The position numbers and the translations under genes were made by a program. The notes under the pieces were generated by a model, which saw only the letters and a program-made list of their open reading frames with translations, had not been told where the DNA came from and did not search any database. A DNA stretch of 64,000 bases from assembly GCA_964584785.1 (NCBI GenBank), contig CAZPBY010000010.1, forward strand, positions 62,001 to 126,000, written 5' to 3'. Origin of the DNA: JAHFTY01 sp964584785 (GTDB taxonomy: Bacteria; Acidobacteriota; Terriglobia; 20CM-2-55-15). Positions 50,781-60,018 of the stretch are shown piece after piece; position 1 is the stretch's first letter, and each line of letters begins with the position of its first letter.

Positions 50781-53459
50781 TCAAAAGCGATACTCCAGTG
50801 TTGCGATAATGATGTGCGATCGAAACGAAGGCTGGTCCGCACCGAGGAACAGGTATCGCGCCGCCGCAGTATCGCCGACGACAAAGCCGGGATAGTAGGG
50901 GTTGGGCGATTTGATCGTGAGGTTTGTCCCCACGTTCACGCACGGCGAACTGACAACAACAGTGCCCGCACCGACACAACCCATGTATGGCGTCATCGCC
51001 GAGGTTTGATAGTCACGGTTGTCGAAGCGCTGGAAGCGGTACTCGAACTTCGGCATAAGGTTCGGAGACAGCTTGAATTTGAACACAGCCGCGACATCGT
51101 GAATGCGGGTCGTCGTCTGCGGGTAATCCTCGGCCGCGCTGCCCGCTGTGAGAACAAACTGGTTCGGCCCGCTGGTGATCGTCGGGTCGCCAATAGCACG
51201 AGAAAACACATTTCCTTTTGAGGCGGACAGCGAGTAGTAGGGTGAGAACCAGACTCGCTTGCCGATGAAGAAGTCCAGTCCGCCGGCATAGGTGTCGAAG
51301 AAATCGCGCGTCGTGCTTTCCCAGTCGTTGTTCGCTGTATCGCACCCGCTGCAGGTCAGGATGGTCTGAACGCCGGACGTAGGCGTGCGGCTTCGCGAGA
51401 TCATCCGTTTGTAGTAATTTTCGCGTGTGTATTCAGCGAAAACCGATACTTCAGGTGAGACAGTGTAGGTCGTTTCTAAAGTGTAAATCCACGACAGGTC
51501 ATTCATGAATCCGTAGAGGTAGTAAGGGCGAGTGCCGCCTGGAACAAAATTCAGCGCAGTTGGACTGTTCACACCACCCTGCCGGTTGAAGTCGCTCTGA
51601 ATTGTCTGGAACGTCCCCCCGAAACTGAGTTGTCCCAGATCGTACTGGATCAATACATCACCGCGGTTCAGGATGCGAGCCGCTTCGTCGAAGCGGCGGT
51701 GGCAGCGCTGTTCCTCGGTGAAAACAACGCTTGCGGATGTGCATTCAATCTCCGCTCCGGTTACAGGATCGGATGCCGCCTCGTCCTGGTATTCCTTGGG
51801 ATCGCGGTTTTGGTGGCGGCCTGAAATCCGGAACATGAGGTCCGGCGTCGGGCTGAGATCGACCGCGGCGAAGAATGTGTTTTCCGTGGAACGCTCAACA
51901 TCGCGGTGGGAACGGTCGAACCATTCTGTGTCCCAGCCAACTTTGGCGGAACTCCGTTTTCCCAGATAGTAATTACCGCTGAACTCGAGGGTCTTGCGGT
52001 TGTATCCCGGATTACTGCGGCCCGCCGTTTCAACCACCCCGGGAATCGCCTGCCCGGTCGCGGTGGAGTTTGCCCCGATGACGTCGCCCTGGATTGGCGT
52101 CAGCTCAAACACCGCCGTGTTGTTGTTGTAATCGTAGTGTCGATACTTCACTTCAAGGTTGAGATCCGGCGTAACCTTACTTACAGCAGTCCAATTCATG
52201 GCTAGTGTCTGCTTATTCCCCGTCAAACTCGATGCCGGCAGAGGCGCAAGCCCGGTGATTGCGGAATTTGCCGTGTACGGCAGGAAAGGATCGTTTTGGC
52301 GCAGCCATCCGTTAGAACCCGACCCCATCACACGAAGGTATTTACCGGCATTGAATGCGCCCGCGAGATTCAGATAGTTCGCCCTATTGTTGGGATACGT
52401 GCTCATTTCGCCGTGAGCGGGCACAGCCGAGATCGCGCAATTCACGGCAGGTGCCGCAGGGGTGCAACCGCTTCCGGACGAAATGATCTGGACAGGAATA
52501 TCCGCTGTGGCGAACGGCGCGTCGAACCGCATGGAATGCACATCCGTTTTGAAGAAGGATCCCAGGTAGCCGAACTGGACCCCCCAATCTTTCTTACCGT
52601 ACTCACTCATCGCGCGGACGGTGTTGTTGACGTAATCAATCGCTTCAGGCAGCTCAACACCACTACCGGGACTCTGCCGGTTGCTCGAAGTTCCGGGCTG
52701 AGAACTCCCCGCGGCTGACGGACTGGAGTTGAGAATCGCCCCGATGGGACGAGTGCCCTTTTCGGTGTCGCGAGTGTAGCCGAGACCAAGGTTCCAGCCG
52801 GAATTCCAGTCGTAATTGAACAAGCCGGTGCCGGCTCGTCTTTGAATTTTCGGAACGATGAACTGCTCGGCGGGAATGATCTGAGTGGCGATGTAGCTCG
52901 GCAGCGTATTGTTGATTTGCGCTGTTGTTCCGTTCGATGACGCCGTTTGCAAAGCCTGCCGCACAGCTAACGGCATCGTAAACACACCGGGCTGAGTCTG
53001 GCTGTAAAAACTCCGAGCGGTGTTCGAGTAAGTATGCGGAATCTCCTCGTACCTAACTCGCAATTTGAATCTTCCGTATTTACCGAACGTCGCGAGGTGG
53101 CTCTGATTGTTGTAGAAACTTCGCTGCGTTTCATACTTCAAGTAATTCTCGGGGCCCAGCACGTCATCGAGACTGATGCTGGCGCTCCGCACGAGAACAT
53201 TCTTTCGAATATCACTGTACTCGTTCAGCTTGGATGTCTTAAGGGCCGGTATGAAAGGAAGATCGGGCCGGCCATATACATCGCCCCAGAAATATCGATA
53301 GCCGAACTCGACGCGGCCTCGTTCGCCGCGGACCTCCGGTGGAAACTCGTCCTTTATTTCCTGCTTGCCGTCCGATTTCGGTTGTTGTGCCGGCAGGACC
53401 GGCGCCATTACGAACATCGCAGCGAGTCCCATCATGAGTGCGTTAACGATGCGGTTCAT
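50781..53459 (-). CDS. MtrB/PioB-family outer-membrane beta-barrel
   Basis: This 892-residue protein has a signal peptide (8-24) and many amphipathic strands, ending in EYRF as outer-membrane barrels do. Length and repeats fit MtrB/PioB barrels that encase a decahaem cytochrome and carry electrons across the outer membrane. A short CSGC pair occurs in a late loop. It starts 13 bases after the MtrA/DmsE gene, a near certain partner. Long loops rich in Asn/Ser/Pro (near 250-275) face outward. Confidence 0.88.
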   Translation of the reverse strand: MNRIVNALMMGLAAMFVMAPVLPAQQPKSDGKQEIKDEFPPEVRGERGRVEFGYRYFWGDVYGRPDLPFIPALKTSKLNEYSDIRKNVLVRSASISLDDVLGPENYLKYETQRSFYNNQSHLATFGKYGRFKLRVRYEEIPHTYSNTARSFYSQTQPGVFTMPLAVRQALQTASSNGTTAQINNTLPSYIATQIIPAEQFIVPKIQRRAGTGLFNYDWNSGWNLGLGYTRDTEKGTRPIGAILNSSPSAAGSSQPGTSSNRQSPGSGVELPEAIDYVNNTVRAMSEYGKKDWGVQFGYLGSFFKTDVHSMRFDAPFATADIPVQIISSGSGCTPAAPAVNCAISAVPAHGEMSTYPNNRANYLNLAGAFNAGKYLRVMGSGSNGWLRQNDPFLPYTANSAITGLAPLPASSLTGNKQTLAMNWTAVSKVTPDLNLEVKYRHYDYNNNTAVFELTPIQGDVIGANSTATGQAIPGVVETAGRSNPGYNRKTLEFSGNYYLGKRSSAKVGWDTEWFDRSHRDVERSTENTFFAAVDLSPTPDLMFRISGRHQNRDPKEYQDEAASDPVTGAEIECTSASVVFTEEQRCHRRFDEAARILNRGDVLIQYDLGQLSFGGTFQTIQSDFNRQGGVNSPTALNFVPGGTRPYYLYGFMNDLSWIYTLETTYTVSPEVSVFAEYTRENYYKRMISRSRTPTSGVQTILTCSGCDTANNDWESTTRDFFDTYAGGLDFFIGKRVWFSPYYSLSASKGNVFSRAIGDPTITSGPNQFVLTAGSAAEDYPQTTTRIHDVAAVFKFKLSPNLMPKFEYRFQRFDNRDYQTSAMTPYMGCVGAGTVVVSSPCVNVGTNLTIKSPNPYYPGFVVGDTAAARYLFLGADQPSFRSHIIIATLEYRF

Positions 53460-53472
53460 GAATCGCCTCCGT

Positions 53473-54456
53473 TCAGCGCAGGAACATCTGTCCTGACGGA
53501 TGGTTCGAGCCGTGGATTTTGGAATGGCAGTTTGTGCAACCTCTATTGAAGTCGCGTACGGAATTCAGCAATGTCGGCGTCGTGGGATGACGGCTCGTCA
53601 CATGACACGAATCGCAGACGCGCGGCATGCGGACCTTCAGCAGCTGCGGATTGTTCGTCCCATGCGGTTCGTGGCACGTCGCGCAGTTTTCCATTACCGG
53701 CGGGTGTTCCCAGAGGAAGGGCCCGCGGCGTTCCTGGTGACAACTCAGACAGTTCTCATTCGTTGTCGCCTGGATCAGCTGCTTGGGGTTCGGACTGCCA
53801 TGTGGGTTGTGGCAACTTGTGCAGGTCACCTTTCCCTCACGGTAGGGCATATGGGAGGATCGCTGTAATTGTGCTTTGCGCATCTGGTGGCACGTCAGGC
53901 ACAACTCCGGTTGTGGTTGCCTGGTGCCGTGAAGGTCCGTCAGCGGCGCGTTGTAGCGAGCATCCGCGGACAGTTTGCGTATGGGCTGCGGCTCGTGCCC
54001 CACGTGACAATCCGTACAGGCGACCCGCCGTGTCTCGTGCGGGCTGCCTTGCCAGAAAAGCCGGTTTCCCCGTTCGTGACAAGAGAGGCAAGCGCCGTTT
54101 CTTTCGTCAACCGGGTTGCGGGTGTCTTTTGTGAATCGGACGGGGATGGTGTCCTTGCCGCCTCCAGCCTCGACGTGGGCCTTGCCCGGTCCATGACATG
54201 TCTCACATCCCAGCTTCTCCTTTTCATTCTTCGGATGGGCGAAGGCTTTACCCATGACCGTGTTCTGAAAATGCTTGGTCTGATCCTCATGGCATAGCGC
54301 GCAGGCCTCGCTGCCGGCATATTCGGCGGTCGCGGCGGTTTGCGCTTTTTGCTCCTCAGCTGGTCTGGGGCTGGCGGCGCGAGTGGAGATCAGCAGGAGC
54401 ATTAAAATCACAACGGCACCGATGGATAACGTGCTGGGTTTTAGCCTCATGCGCAT
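53473..54456 (-). CDS. Decahaem c-type cytochrome, DmsE/MtrA family
   Basis: This 327-residue periplasmic cytochrome has a signal peptide (10-27) and ten CxxCH haem sites: CALCH, CETCH, CLSCH, CTDCH, CLTCH, CTSCH, CLSCH, CATCH, CDSCH and CTNCH. Size and haem count match MtrA/DmsE/PioA, which insert in the MtrB barrel. It follows a 198-base gap that may hold its own promoter, and is followed by the barrel gene. Confidence 0.93.
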   Translation of the reverse strand: MRMRLKPSTLSIGAVVILMLLLISTRAASPRPAEEQKAQTAATAEYAGSEACALCHEDQTKHFQNTVMGKAFAHPKNEKEKLGCETCHGPGKAHVEAGGGKDTIPVRFTKDTRNPVDERNGACLSCHERGNRLFWQGSPHETRRVACTDCHVGHEPQPIRKLSADARYNAPLTDLHGTRQPQPELCLTCHQMRKAQLQRSSHMPYREGKVTCTSCHNPHGSPNPKQLIQATTNENCLSCHQERRGPFLWEHPPVMENCATCHEPHGTNNPQLLKVRMPRVCDSCHVTSRHPTTPTLLNSVRDFNRGCTNCHSKIHGSNHPSGQMFLR

Positions 54457-54654
54457 GCCTCCGTCATTTTGTGTTGCATGTTTGAAACCGTTCTACCGCC
54501 ACGGCTTATATATCTGAAAAGTGTTAGTGACGCGCAATTTGGAATGAACAGGCGCTGGCATCATTTCGGTCCTTGTGACAATTTGTCGTTTTTTCGCCAG
54601 CAACCGGCATCAAGCCGTGTCTTCATGACGCGTTGGTTATCGTCCGAAAACGTT

Positions 54655-55929
54655 CTACTGTCTCTCAATTTGCCGGATCTTCAAATAAATGCTCACAACC
54701 GCAAGGCCAATCATAATCAGCGAAACGGCCAGTCCTTTCCGACGAAACTGCAGCTCGCCGATCGCGTCCTCGCCGGAACGGTGTGCTTTCTCCGCGATCG
54801 CGACACTTGCGTCGATAACTTCGTCAAGAGCCGCCGGATTAAAGCTGTGAATCACGACCCGGCCGTTAATCAGACCATCGCGGGCGCCGGTCAACTCGAA
54901 GCGCGGGCGGCTTACTTCCATACCCGCCCGTGCCGCCTGAGTCAAAATCTGATCCGCCGCCCGGATCTTGCCGTCGAGTTCATCAAACCGCCGGTGCATC
55001 GATTCAGCGGCTAAGAAGCCGGGTTCACCTTTATCGTGACACCTCACACACACGGCCTGCGGCGTCGAGCCGATCATGCCGTCGTTCGTATGCCGGATCT
55101 CGTGATTGCTGTGACACACAACACATTCCGAAACTCCCATCGCATCAAAAGAGACCTTGTGAGGACTGGTCGCAAACAATTCGGCTTGTCGTACATGGCA
55201 CGTTCCGCAGACGTTGCCGATAGCTCGGATTCCAGGCGGTGCGGCGCCGTGGTTGCCGTGGCAGTCATTGCATGTCGGCGCAGACAAGTCTTGTTTGACT
55301 AATGCTTCGGCATGCACGCTCTGGTTGTACTTTGCAAACTGGTCCGTCGGAATACCGTATGGCTTCATGTATTCCGCGTCAGCGTGGCAGCGGCCGCATG
55401 TCCTCGCGACATTTGTCGCAAATACCGGAGCAGTCGAATCCTTGACGGCCTTCACCCCGTGAGATCCGTGGCAACTGATGCATGTCGCGGCTCTCGCGTC
55501 GCCCTGGGCGACCTTTCGGCCATGCACACTTGTGGCGTATTCCATTTCCTGGTCCACGCGAATGGCGGGATTGTATTGCTTCATCACATCAGCGTTGCTG
55601 TGACACCTTCCGCAGAGAGCCTGCACCTGACGGGGAGTGGGCGTTCCCACGAAACCTTTGCGAGGATCCATGGCGCGATCATGGTCATCGTCGTTCGGAT
55701 CCCCTCCATGACAATTGGCGCAGGACAAGCCACGCCGCCCGTGGACATCGTTCGCGATTTCCTTGATCGGCACAGCCAGTTCGTCTCCGACCTCGGCGTG
55801 ACAACGTACACATGAACTCTGCGCTGCCGGCGTACTCGTCTGAGCGTTGATTGACGAACTGGTCCAGGTCAGATAAACAAGTCCGGCAAAGAAGATCACA
55901 ACCCATTTGAAACGTTTTTGCAGCATCAT
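54655..55929 (-). CDS. Membrane-anchored nonahaem c-type cytochrome
   Basis: This 424-residue protein has an N-terminal membrane segment (8-24), nine CxxCH sites (CVRCH, CANCH, CGRCH, CISCH, CGRCH, CNDCH, CGTCH, CVVCH, CVRCH) and a C-terminal membrane segment near 397-416. It lies 17 bases after the cytochrome b gene. In this operon it takes the place a cytochrome c1 would have. Two adjacent ATG codons (55929, 55926) could start it. Confidence 0.88.
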   Translation of the reverse strand: MMLQKRFKWVVIFFAGLVYLTWTSSSINAQTSTPAAQSSCVRCHAEVGDELAVPIKEIANDVHGRRGLSCANCHGGDPNDDDHDRAMDPRKGFVGTPTPRQVQALCGRCHSNADVMKQYNPAIRVDQEMEYATSVHGRKVAQGDARAATCISCHGSHGVKAVKDSTAPVFATNVARTCGRCHADAEYMKPYGIPTDQFAKYNQSVHAEALVKQDLSAPTCNDCHGNHGAAPPGIRAIGNVCGTCHVRQAELFATSPHKVSFDAMGVSECVVCHSNHEIRHTNDGMIGSTPQAVCVRCHDKGEPGFLAAESMHRRFDELDGKIRAADQILTQAARAGMEVSRPRFELTGARDGLINGRVVIHSFNPAALDEVIDASVAIAEKAHRSGEDAIGELQFRRKGLAVSLIMIGLAVVSIYLKIRQIERQ

Positions 55930-55946
55930 GAACTCCACGATCGGTT

Positions 55947-57020
55947 TCACGTCAGGTAGGCCGCCAGTGTCAGCGCCGTGATGTAGAGTACCGTCAGAAT
56001 GCCCACCACGGTCAAAGCCGCAGCCACCCCACGTCCACGGCGGCTCTCGATGAAAGGCACCAACAGCAGAGCCATCCCGGCAGCACCAAACGCCAGCACA
56101 CCGAGAACTTCGCCGTCCAGCCGGCCCACCTTCGCCGGAATCCATTTCAGAGTTTGAAACATAAAGACGAAGAACCACTCCGGGCGGATACCCGCAGGCG
56201 CCGGTGCGAATGGGTCGGCCTTTTCACCGAGCTCCCATGGAAATATGGCAGCGAGCCCGGCCAGTGTGCCTAACATGATCAGCCATCCCATGGCGTCGCG
56301 CAGAATGAAGTTCGGAAAAAACTTCATGGACCGCTGCGGTTCCGGTACGGAATCCGGAACATGCATGCCATGTTTCTGCACCAGAAAAAGGTGCGTCGCG
56401 AGAATAGCGATCGTAATGGCGGGAAGTATCGCAACGTGAAAACCGTAGAATCGAGTCAGAGTCGCACCCGTTACCTCGTCGCCGCCGCGCAAAAACCGGA
56501 CAAGAAAAGGACCTGCCACTGGAACGACGCCGGCAACCTCAGTCCCTACCTTTGTTGCAAAAAATGCCAGCGTGTTCCACGGCAGTAGATAACCGCTGAA
56601 ACCGAAAGCAAGCGCCAGGAAAAACAGAAGGACGCCGCTCGTCCATGTGATTTCCCTTGGCGCCCGGTAAGCTTTGAGGAAATACACACTGAACATATGC
56701 ACGAACATCATCGCGATCATCAAATTGGCAGACCAGCTGTGGAGCGAGCGCACAAGCCAGCCAAAACGCACTTGTGTCATGATGAATTCCACGCTCTCAA
56801 AAGCGGATTCGGCGCTCGGCCGGTAGTAGAGCAGCAGCAGCATTCCCGTCACGATCTGGATCGAGAACAGAAAGAGGGTCATCCCGCCGAAGTAATACCA
56901 GATCGAGTGTCGATGGATGGGAACGACCTTCTTGATCATCAGTGATTGAATGGCACCGAGCCCAAGTCTTTGGTCCAGCCAGCTCGTGAGTCGACTTTCG
57001 TTCTTAGGCATGGATTTCAC
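55947..57020 (-). CDS. Cytochrome b (b6-like N part fused to subunit IV-like part)
   Basis: This 357-residue membrane protein has about eight helices. Haem His pairs are in HSWSANLMIAMMFVH (13 residues between) and HVAILPAITIAILATH (14 between). The second spacing is the b6 rather than the bc1 type. The Qo-site motif reads PEWFFVFMF in place of PEWY. It forms a quinol-oxidising complex with the Rieske protein, whose stop overlaps its start by four bases. No cytochrome c1 or f gene follows. Confidence 0.92.
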   Translation of the reverse strand: MKSMPKNESRLTSWLDQRLGLGAIQSLMIKKVVPIHRHSIWYYFGGMTLFLFSIQIVTGMLLLLYYRPSAESAFESVEFIMTQVRFGWLVRSLHSWSANLMIAMMFVHMFSVYFLKAYRAPREITWTSGVLLFFLALAFGFSGYLLPWNTLAFFATKVGTEVAGVVPVAGPFLVRFLRGGDEVTGATLTRFYGFHVAILPAITIAILATHLFLVQKHGMHVPDSVPEPQRSMKFFPNFILRDAMGWLIMLGTLAGLAAIFPWELGEKADPFAPAPAGIRPEWFFVFMFQTLKWIPAKVGRLDGEVLGVLAFGAAGMALLLVPFIESRRGRGVAAALTVVGILTVLYITALTLAAYLT

Positions 57021-57448
57021 TTTCGGGAAACGACAATGTCGTCACCCGCAAGATTCACGGCGTACTGATCCAATGGGCGCGGAGGCGGCCCAGCGACATT
57101 CATTCCATTGAGATCGAACTGGCCACCATGACAGGCGCACCAGATGTGTTGCAGATCTTCGCGATACTGCACGGTGCAATTGAGGTGCGTGCACACCGCT
57201 GAGAATGCCCGGTATTCGCCGGCAGAGGTACGTACCAGGATTCCCGGGCGGCTTCCGAACTTAAAAATCCTGGCGGAGTTTGTTTTCAGTTCCTTCACGG
57301 AACCGGCAAGGACGTTATTCTGTTGTGCCTCGCTCAGCGCCGGTGGGATGAGGAACTGAACGATGGGATATAGGATCGACAGCGCAGTTGCACCAATGCT
57401 CGAGTAGAACAAGTAGTCGATTAGGGAACGCCGGCTCAAATCCGCCAT
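57017..57448 (-). CDS. Rieske iron-sulfur protein
   Basis: This 143-residue protein has an N-terminal anchor helix (16-36) preceded by SRRSL, similar to a twin-arginine start, and the Rieske [2Fe-2S] ligands CTHLNC and CACHGGQFD. GGGGAGGAG precedes ATG 57448. It transfers electrons from quinol at the Qo site of the cytochrome b encoded next. Confidence 0.93.
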   Translation of the reverse strand: MADLSRRSLIDYLFYSSIGATALSILYPIVQFLIPPALSEAQQNNVLAGSVKELKTNSARIFKFGSRPGILVRTSAGEYRAFSAVCTHLNCTVQYREDLQHIWCACHGGQFDLNGMNVAGPPPRPLDQYAVNLAGDDIVVSRK

Positions 57449-57492
57449 TGGCTCCTCCCCGCTTGCGTTCGCATGATCGCGCAAGTGTCGAG

Positions 57493-58428
57493 TTACGCAA
57501 CGGCGACGTTTTTCGCTTCATTTGCAGGATCGGGCACCGAGAGCACCGGAACGTGTGACAAACGGATCACGCGTTCGGCGGTGGAACCCAGCAACGCCCG
57601 TTCAACCATAGTCTTCCTGCGAATGTCCATCCCGATCAAGTCGGCGTCCCTCCCTTTGGCTACCCGAAAAAATTCCTTTGACGGACCCCCCTCCGTCACC
57701 CTTGGAGTGATATTCACTCCCTCTGCCGGCTCCCTCCGGATCGCTGTCCACAAACGCTCGAGCGAATCCTCACGCAAGGTTTCCAGTTGCTCGGGCAAGT
57801 AGCCGGCCTCCGCACCCCAATACATGTCTTCCGCTGCCGTGTACACGTGCAGCACAGTCAGGTGGGCGCCGGTTCCGCGCGCCAATTCTGTGCAAAACTT
57901 CAATCCGACGTCAGCGCTCTCTGAGAGGTCGGTAGCGTACAGAATCTCGTTGAGCGGAACCGGACCAACGTTGTGGAGTTCCTTAGCAGGATTCAAATGA
58001 GAAACTGTCAGTATCGGAACTGGGAGTTTGCGCAGCATTCGCTCGGTCAGCGAACCGAGGAGCAACCGATCTAACACGTTCCGGCCGTGCGCGCCCATCA
58101 CCACGAGGCTGATGCCCTCGTCTTTGATGGTAGCGAGCAGCTCGCTTCGAACCTCGCCGACTTTGACGATTGTCTGCAGGTTAACGCGATCTCGAAGCTC
58201 TTCCGGCACAAGCGCAGGCAGCATCGATTTCGCGGATCTCGCCTGTTCTTTTTCGAACGCGTAGCTTTCGGCCGGAAACGTGTAGATGAGCGCGGTTGAG
58301 GTAGGAACGATGTGAGCCAATACCAGTCGTGACTTGAACTGCAGTGCCATGGAAAGTCCGTACCGCACGGCGACTTTTGATGGTTCCGAAAAATCAACCG
58401 GCACCAGTATTTTGTCGATGCTGATCAT
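57493..58428 (-). CDS. Tandem-domain universal stress protein
   Basis: This 311-residue protein has two UspA domains. The first ends with VVMGAHGRNVLDRLLLGSLTERML, a complete ATP-binding form. The second ends with GMDIRRKTMVERALLGSTAERV. It lies 44 bases before the Rieske gene and may head the respiratory operon. Usp proteins beside bc-type genes suggest control by oxygen or energy state. Confidence 0.9.
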   Translation of the reverse strand: MISIDKILVPVDFSEPSKVAVRYGLSMALQFKSRLVLAHIVPTSTALIYTFPAESYAFEKEQARSAKSMLPALVPEELRDRVNLQTIVKVGEVRSELLATIKDEGISLVVMGAHGRNVLDRLLLGSLTERMLRKLPVPILTVSHLNPAKELHNVGPVPLNEILYATDLSESADVGLKFCTELARGTGAHLTVLHVYTAAEDMYWGAEAGYLPEQLETLREDSLERLWTAIRREPAEGVNITPRVTEGGPSKEFFRVAKGRDADLIGMDIRRKTMVERALLGSTAERVIRLSHVPVLSVPDPANEAKNVAVA

Positions 58429-58630
58429 GGCTCGATCCTCCTCTGACCGCCCGTCCGCAATTACCCTCTTAGATGCAATTGATGGACCGCCGTTGGCAGT
58501 CGGGCGAAAGCGGAATCAATAGACTTAGCACGCTGGGTTACTCTCTCTTCGTGCCAAGCGGAGCGAAACGGTTGCCACGTTTGCCGACAAAAACGAACGG
58601 CCGGGCGTGCGATTGACGAATTGTCTGTAA

Positions 58631-58644
58631 TTGAACCTGGTCAA
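58631..58644. promoter_or_regulatory. Possible FNR/CRP-type site
   Basis: TTGAACCTGGTCAA matches the FNR consensus TTGAT-N4-ATCAA at 8 of 10 positions. It lies about 200 bases upstream of the Usp-Rieske-cytochrome operon, close to the 3' end of hemN. Distance and mismatches make this a weak call. Confidence 0.25.
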
Positions 58645-58683
58645 CGTCCACATTTTGACGAGTGTGTTAGCTCCACTACGGGT

Positions 58684-60018
58684 TCACACCGCTCGTGAAG
58701 CAACGGGGGCGGGCTGGAACGCATCGAAGACCTGGGCGATCGTGCGGATGAACACGCGGCCAAGTGCGGTGACCTCCATCGTACCGGAGCTGACGTTAAG
58801 GACCAGGCCATCCTTTTCGAATTCGCCCAGCCGGGACAGTTCGGGTGCGAAGAATTCGTCGAAGCTCAGACCGAACTCCTCCTCGATATCGCGTTTGCAG
58901 AGATACGCGTGACACAGCAGCTTCTCAATTACCATGGCGCGTATGCGATCCTCCGCGGTCATCGTGTAACCGCGAGTTACCGGAATGCGGCCCGCCCGAA
59001 TACTGGTTTCATACAGCGGAAGTTCTCGAAAATTCTGTGTAAAAGTATCTCCGGCGTGACTGATCGAGCTGACGCCAAGACCGAGCAGGTCGGCTTCCGA
59101 GTGTGTTGTGTATCCTTGAAAATTCCGATGCAGTGTCCCATTGCGCCGCGCGACGCTGAGCGGATCGTTCGGCCGGGCGAAGTGATCCATGCCGATGTAG
59201 TCATATCCCGCAGCCGTGAGTCTCTCGATTGCCGCGACGAAGAGATCCACTTTCGTCTTGTCTGAAGGAAGATGGGCTTCGAGCGCCTTTTGCTGCTTTT
59301 TCATCGACGGCACGTGCGCGTAGCTGAATACCGCAATGCGGTCGGGCGCGAGTCGCTCGACAAGCGCCAACGTGTGAGCGAAAGAATACTTGTTTTGAAA
59401 AGGGAGCCCGTAAATCAAATCCACATTGATGCTCTCGAACTTGAGCTGCCGCGCTTCGTCGAGCAGGTCTCGAGTCATTTCGTAGGGTTGAATCCGGTGG
59501 ATCGCGTCCTGAACCTGCGGGTCGAAATCCTGAACACCCACGCTGAGCCGGTTAAATCCCAGTTGCCGCAGGATTGCCAGATGCTCCTTTGTAGTGACCC
59601 GAGGATCGACCTCGATCGAGATTTCGGCGTCCCGCGGCACTACGAAGCGCGACACGACAGCGTTGAACAACATCCGTATTTGATCCGGATTCAAATACGT
59701 GGGAGTGCCTCCTCCCCAGTGCATCTGCGTGACATACCGCGGATATGTTTTTTCCAAAAGATCCATTTCCGCCACCAGCCGCTCCAGATAAGCCGGGGCC
59801 TGAGAATGGTCCTTCTTAATGACAACATTGCAACCGCAGAAAAGACAAAGCCGCTCGCAAAACGGTACATGGAGGTAGAGCGAGAGCGGCCTGTTCGAGG
59901 CGCGAAGCGCACGTTGCAGGATCTCGCCCCCGGCTGGCCGCCAGTGCGGTGCCGGGGGATAGCTGGTATATCTGGGAGCGGGACGGTTGTAACGCTCCAA
60001 CAGAGCCGGCGAGATCAT
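58684..60018 (-). CDS. hemN: Oxygen-independent coproporphyrinogen III dehydrogenase
   Basis: This 444-residue radical SAM enzyme converts coproporphyrinogen III to protoporphyrinogen IX in haem synthesis without oxygen. The cluster motif is HVPFCERLCLFCGC (CxxxCxxC, near 52-65). The SAM region GGGTPTYL and the HemN-specific N-terminal RYTSYPPA are also present. It overlaps the TonB-family gene by four bases. Its product supplies haem for the cytochromes nearby. Confidence 0.93.
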   Translation of the reverse strand: MISPALLERYNRPAPRYTSYPPAPHWRPAGGEILQRALRASNRPLSLYLHVPFCERLCLFCGCNVVIKKDHSQAPAYLERLVAEMDLLEKTYPRYVTQMHWGGGTPTYLNPDQIRMLFNAVVSRFVVPRDAEISIEVDPRVTTKEHLAILRQLGFNRLSVGVQDFDPQVQDAIHRIQPYEMTRDLLDEARQLKFESINVDLIYGLPFQNKYSFAHTLALVERLAPDRIAVFSYAHVPSMKKQQKALEAHLPSDKTKVDLFVAAIERLTAAGYDYIGMDHFARPNDPLSVARRNGTLHRNFQGYTTHSEADLLGLGVSSISHAGDTFTQNFRELPLYETSIRAGRIPVTRGYTMTAEDRIRAMVIEKLLCHAYLCKRDIEEEFGLSFDEFFAPELSRLGEFEKDGLVLNVSSGTMEVTALGRVFIRTIAQVFDAFQPAPVASRAV

